From positions 1-14,630 of the forward strand of contig JAHIEH010000015.1 in the NCBI GenBank assembly GCA_018901675.1: 14,630 bases of DNA. Direction: 5' to 3'. A model generated the notes under the pieces. That model saw only the letters and a list, made by a program, of their open reading frames with translations. It was not told where the DNA came from and did not search any database. Source of the stretch: Nanobdellota archaeon. GTDB lineage: Archaea; Nanobdellota; Nanobdellia; Pacearchaeales; GW2011-AR1. Both the position numbers and the translations under genes were made by a program. Below are positions 12,793-14,630 of the stretch, in pieces. Numbering within the stretch: the first letter of the stretch is position 1; every line of letters starts with the position of its first letter.

Positions 12793-13421
12793 TTTTCGCA
12801 TTTATACAATGTTCCGATTAAAGTGAAACTTCTTGAGGATAATACAGAAAACCCTTGTTCTTTAAGCATTTTTTTCATCTCTCCTCTTTTGTTTATTTTA
12901 ACTGGCCCTTCAAGCAAATTTAAAATTGGTGACATTAAATAGATTAATCCGGGAGGGTGACTAAAACTATGGTCTACTATGCACAATTTTCCTTTTGGTT
13001 TTAAAACGCGGTTCATCTCACCTAAAACTTTTTCTTGTTGGATATAATGGTGAAATGAAAAGGTATTGACGATGGCATCAAAATAATTGTCTTTGAATGG
13101 AAGGGCAGAAGAATCTGCAACTAAATAATCAATATGACCGCCTCTTTTTTGTTTTGCGATTTTTATCATATCTTCTGAAAAATCAATCCCTACTAATTCT
13201 CTCTTTTTATCAAGAGCATATACTTTTGAAAGCAATTTTCCTGTTCCACAACCGATATCTAAGATTTTCCTATCGTCTGGAGAAAGAGAATTAATCACCT
13301 TATAATGTGCATATGCAAAAACCGGATTTAATATGGAATTATCATAAGATTCTGCCCAATTATCAAATCTTCTCATATTCTCGCCTGTCCATTTATCATA
13401 CTTTTTTATATCTGGTTTCAT
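12786..13421 (-). CDS. Class I SAM-dependent methyltransferase (UbiE/Methyltransf_11-like)
   Basis: The protein has 211 residues. Motif I, ILDIGCGTGKLL (53-64), binds SAM; the acidic residue ending strand 2 is D80 in VGIDFSEDM; motif II is in YLVADSSALPF with D103; and motif III is FDAIVNTFSFHHY (114-126), followed by VLGEMNRVLKPKGKLCIVD (132-150). This matches the Methyltransf_11 order, and the C-terminal part (FSHPPGLIYLMSPILNLL) is hydrophobic and may form a lid or membrane-facing site suited to a lipid-like substrate. The substrate is not known. Its ATG overlaps the stop of the hydrolase gene by 4 bases (ATGA), so they are translationally coupled and probably act on related substrates. 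A gene for a secreted protein follows after 25 bases. Confidence 0.85.
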   Translation of the reverse strand: MKPDIKKYDKWTGENMRRFDNWAESYDNSILNPVFAYAHYKVINSLSPDDRKILDIGCGTGKLLSKVYALDKKRELVGIDFSEDMIKIAKQKRGGHIDYLVADSSALPFKDNYFDAIVNTFSFHHYIQQEKVLGEMNRVLKPKGKLCIVDHSFSHPPGLIYLMSPILNLLEGPVKINKRGEMKKMLKEQGFSVLSSRSFTLIGTLYKCEKI

Positions 13422-14461
13422 TTTGAATTTAATTTATTCCTTAAAAAAAGATTTATTTGTTCAGATATTTCTTTATAATTTGTGTCAAAAGCCATGTGAG
13501 GGACTTCGTTGTTCCTGTCTTTTCCCTGTGGGATATATAGTGCAGTGTTCGGATTCTGTGATTTTAAATAAGTGTAAATATTCATACTGCGTTCAAAAGA
13601 TATCATTTTATCATCTTTTGAAACAATAAAAAGAAGATCCCCCTTGTAAGAGCTTAAAGAATTTTCAGGTTTGTATCTAAGAAATCTTAAATAACATTTT
13701 GTATTTATCCTGTTAACATAATTTTCATCATCTAAAATTTGATTTATCTGTTTTCCATCATTGTAAAAATTTTCTCCGCCCAAACGATTAAGTATATCCA
13801 AATCTTTTCCTGCAAAAAGACTAATTAAAGAACCAGTAATGCGATTCTTGGCAATTCCAGCTTTATAATTCGCACCACTAGCATCTAAATAAGGCGCATA
13901 AAGCGTATGCAACACAGCGGCATCAATTTCTTTTTTGCATTTTCCATCGCATAAATAAGATAAAGTATATTCTGAGCCAATACTTGTCCCTGCTAAAACA
14001 ATTTTTTTGTTATTTTTAGTTTTTATATATTCAATTGTTTTTGAAATATCCTGATGGATTTTGTCAAATTCAATTTTCCCTCTTTCTCCTGTACTCTCCC
14101 CAAAACCTTCAATATCCAATACATAGAGATTGTGCCCAAAAGATGCCATTTCAGAAGAGAATTCATTTAAAGATGATGCTGGTTCTCCAATTGTAGGAAG
14201 CAAAATAATATTTGTAAATGGCTGTTCTGAAAGATATAATTCAAGATTGATTTTTCTTTTTTCTGAAATATTCAGGTGAGTATCAATATGTTGGAAGGGG
14301 ACTTTTTCCTGTTTTTGCACTTTTTGGTGTTCTGCACGGACTATTCTATGGTCTTCTTTTACAATGTTTTCTAAACTTTTTATATAAGTTGTTGCACAGC
14401 CAGTTGAATTAACAATGACTGCGGATGCCAGTAATATTTTTATAAAATTTTTACAGTTCAT
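13418..14461 (-). CDS. Alpha/beta-hydrolase lipoprotein (monoacylglycerol-lipase-like)
   Basis: The protein has 347 residues. The N-terminal lipobox STGC (C22) after a hydrophobic signal predicts export and lipid anchoring on the outer face of the membrane. The alpha/beta-hydrolase fold follows. NIILLPTIGEPASS (84-97) leads to the oxyanion region, VLDIEGFGESTGERG (114-128) is the characteristic loop, and VLAGTSIGSEYTL (155-167) holds the nucleophile S160 in G-x-S-x-G form. SKDDKMI supplies the acid (D283 or D284) and VPHMAFD the base (H322). The triad is thus complete. It may be an esterase or lipase for a membrane or extracellular ester; the substrate is not known. It lies 1 base after the partial gene and overlaps the methyltransferase by 4 bases, a three-gene operon. 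Its signal peptide resembles that of the secreted protein at 12760. Confidence 0.82.
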   Translation of the reverse strand: MNCKNFIKILLASAVIVNSTGCATTYIKSLENIVKEDHRIVRAEHQKVQKQEKVPFQHIDTHLNISEKRKINLELYLSEQPFTNIILLPTIGEPASSLNEFSSEMASFGHNLYVLDIEGFGESTGERGKIEFDKIHQDISKTIEYIKTKNNKKIVLAGTSIGSEYTLSYLCDGKCKKEIDAAVLHTLYAPYLDASGANYKAGIAKNRITGSLISLFAGKDLDILNRLGGENFYNDGKQINQILDDENYVNRINTKCYLRFLRYKPENSLSSYKGDLLFIVSKDDKMISFERSMNIYTYLKSQNPNTALYIPQGKDRNNEVPHMAFDTNYKEISEQINLFLRNKLNSK

Positions 14462-14462
14462 T

Positions 14463-14630
14463 TTATTTACCTTGGTTTTGGGTGAGGTTATTGAAAATAT
14501 TTAATAATTCTTTGTCTGAAATACTGCCATAACTGTCGCAGTAATTTTTTATATTCAGGTATATTTCCTCTTCTTTACACTTAAAATCACATTCTAACTC
14601 TTCTAATTTTGCGAAAATAGCATGTCTCCC
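14463..14630 (-). CDS. C-terminal part of an unknown protein, first visible gene of the minus-strand operon
   Basis: An open minus-strand frame runs from the right edge to a TAA at 14463-14465 and gives 55 residues. The visible part is helix-rich and acidic, with KLEELECDFKCKEEEIYLNI, three cysteines (two in ECDFKC, one in NYCDSYG) and a C-terminal helix KELLNIFNNL. I do not recognise it. The stop is 1 base before the ATG of the hydrolase lipoprotein, so the two are in the same operon and probably translationally coupled. The start lies outside the window. Confidence 0.6.
   Translation of the reverse strand, partial: GRHAIFAKLEELECDFKCKEEEIYLNIKNYCDSYGSISDKELLNIFNNLTQNQGK

Overview
The window looks archaeal, most likely from a small-genome DPANN-type lineage (Woesearchaeota, Pacearchaeota or a relative); that rank is inference. 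It is very AT-rich. It carries a Cbf5-type pseudouridine synthase with a C-terminal PUA domain. Most genes have an archaeal TATA-like box centred about 24-28 bases before the ATG and no Shine-Dalgarno site, which implies leaderless transcripts. No rRNA, tRNA, CRISPR array or transposase was seen.

Region 1 (1-5.25 kb) holds information-processing and unassigned genes. In order: the tail of a basic protein (1-126); an 18-codon mini-ORF directly before an AlkD-like DNA glycosylase (219-920); a decayed PIN-domain fragment (about 932-1082); a single-ring AAA+ ATPase with an unassigned N-terminal region (1184-2383); a minus-strand pair of a minimal nucleotidyltransferase and a 64-residue partner (2433-3108); Cbf5 (3196-4074), divergent from that pair; an orphan on the minus strand (4064-4558); and a GNAT-like acetyltransferase (4686-5246).

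Region 2 (5.25-5.6 kb) is a 348-base gap rich in inverted repeats. It has two mutually exclusive hairpins, a third stem-loop and a palindrome beside the promoter of a small cysteine-containing protein (5595-5804). It may be a structured RNA or a regulatory region.

Region 3 (5.8-8.8 kb) encodes envelope or exported proteins: a single-pass membrane protein, a secreted protein with three 18-residue repeats at its signal-peptide junction, a small secreted protein with a strong Shine-Dalgarno site, and a ChaN/Tiki-like lipoprotein.

Region 4 (8.9-11.8 kb) is a tight two-gene operon. An enolase-superfamily (muconate-lactonizing/dipeptide-epimerase-like) enzyme lies 3 bases before a GH3-family acyl-acid amido synthetase. 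Together they suggest making and then epimerizing an N-acyl amino acid or similar amide; this is the most interesting metabolic hypothesis in the window.

Region 5 (11.8-14.6 kb) is a minus-strand operon. A gene cut by the window edge is followed by an alpha/beta-hydrolase lipoprotein, a SAM methyltransferase overlapping it by 4 bases, and a secreted protein of unknown function with its own TATA box. Five exported proteins, two with lipoboxes, lie between 6.2 and 14.5 kb, so this half of the window looks like an envelope or small-molecule accessory region.
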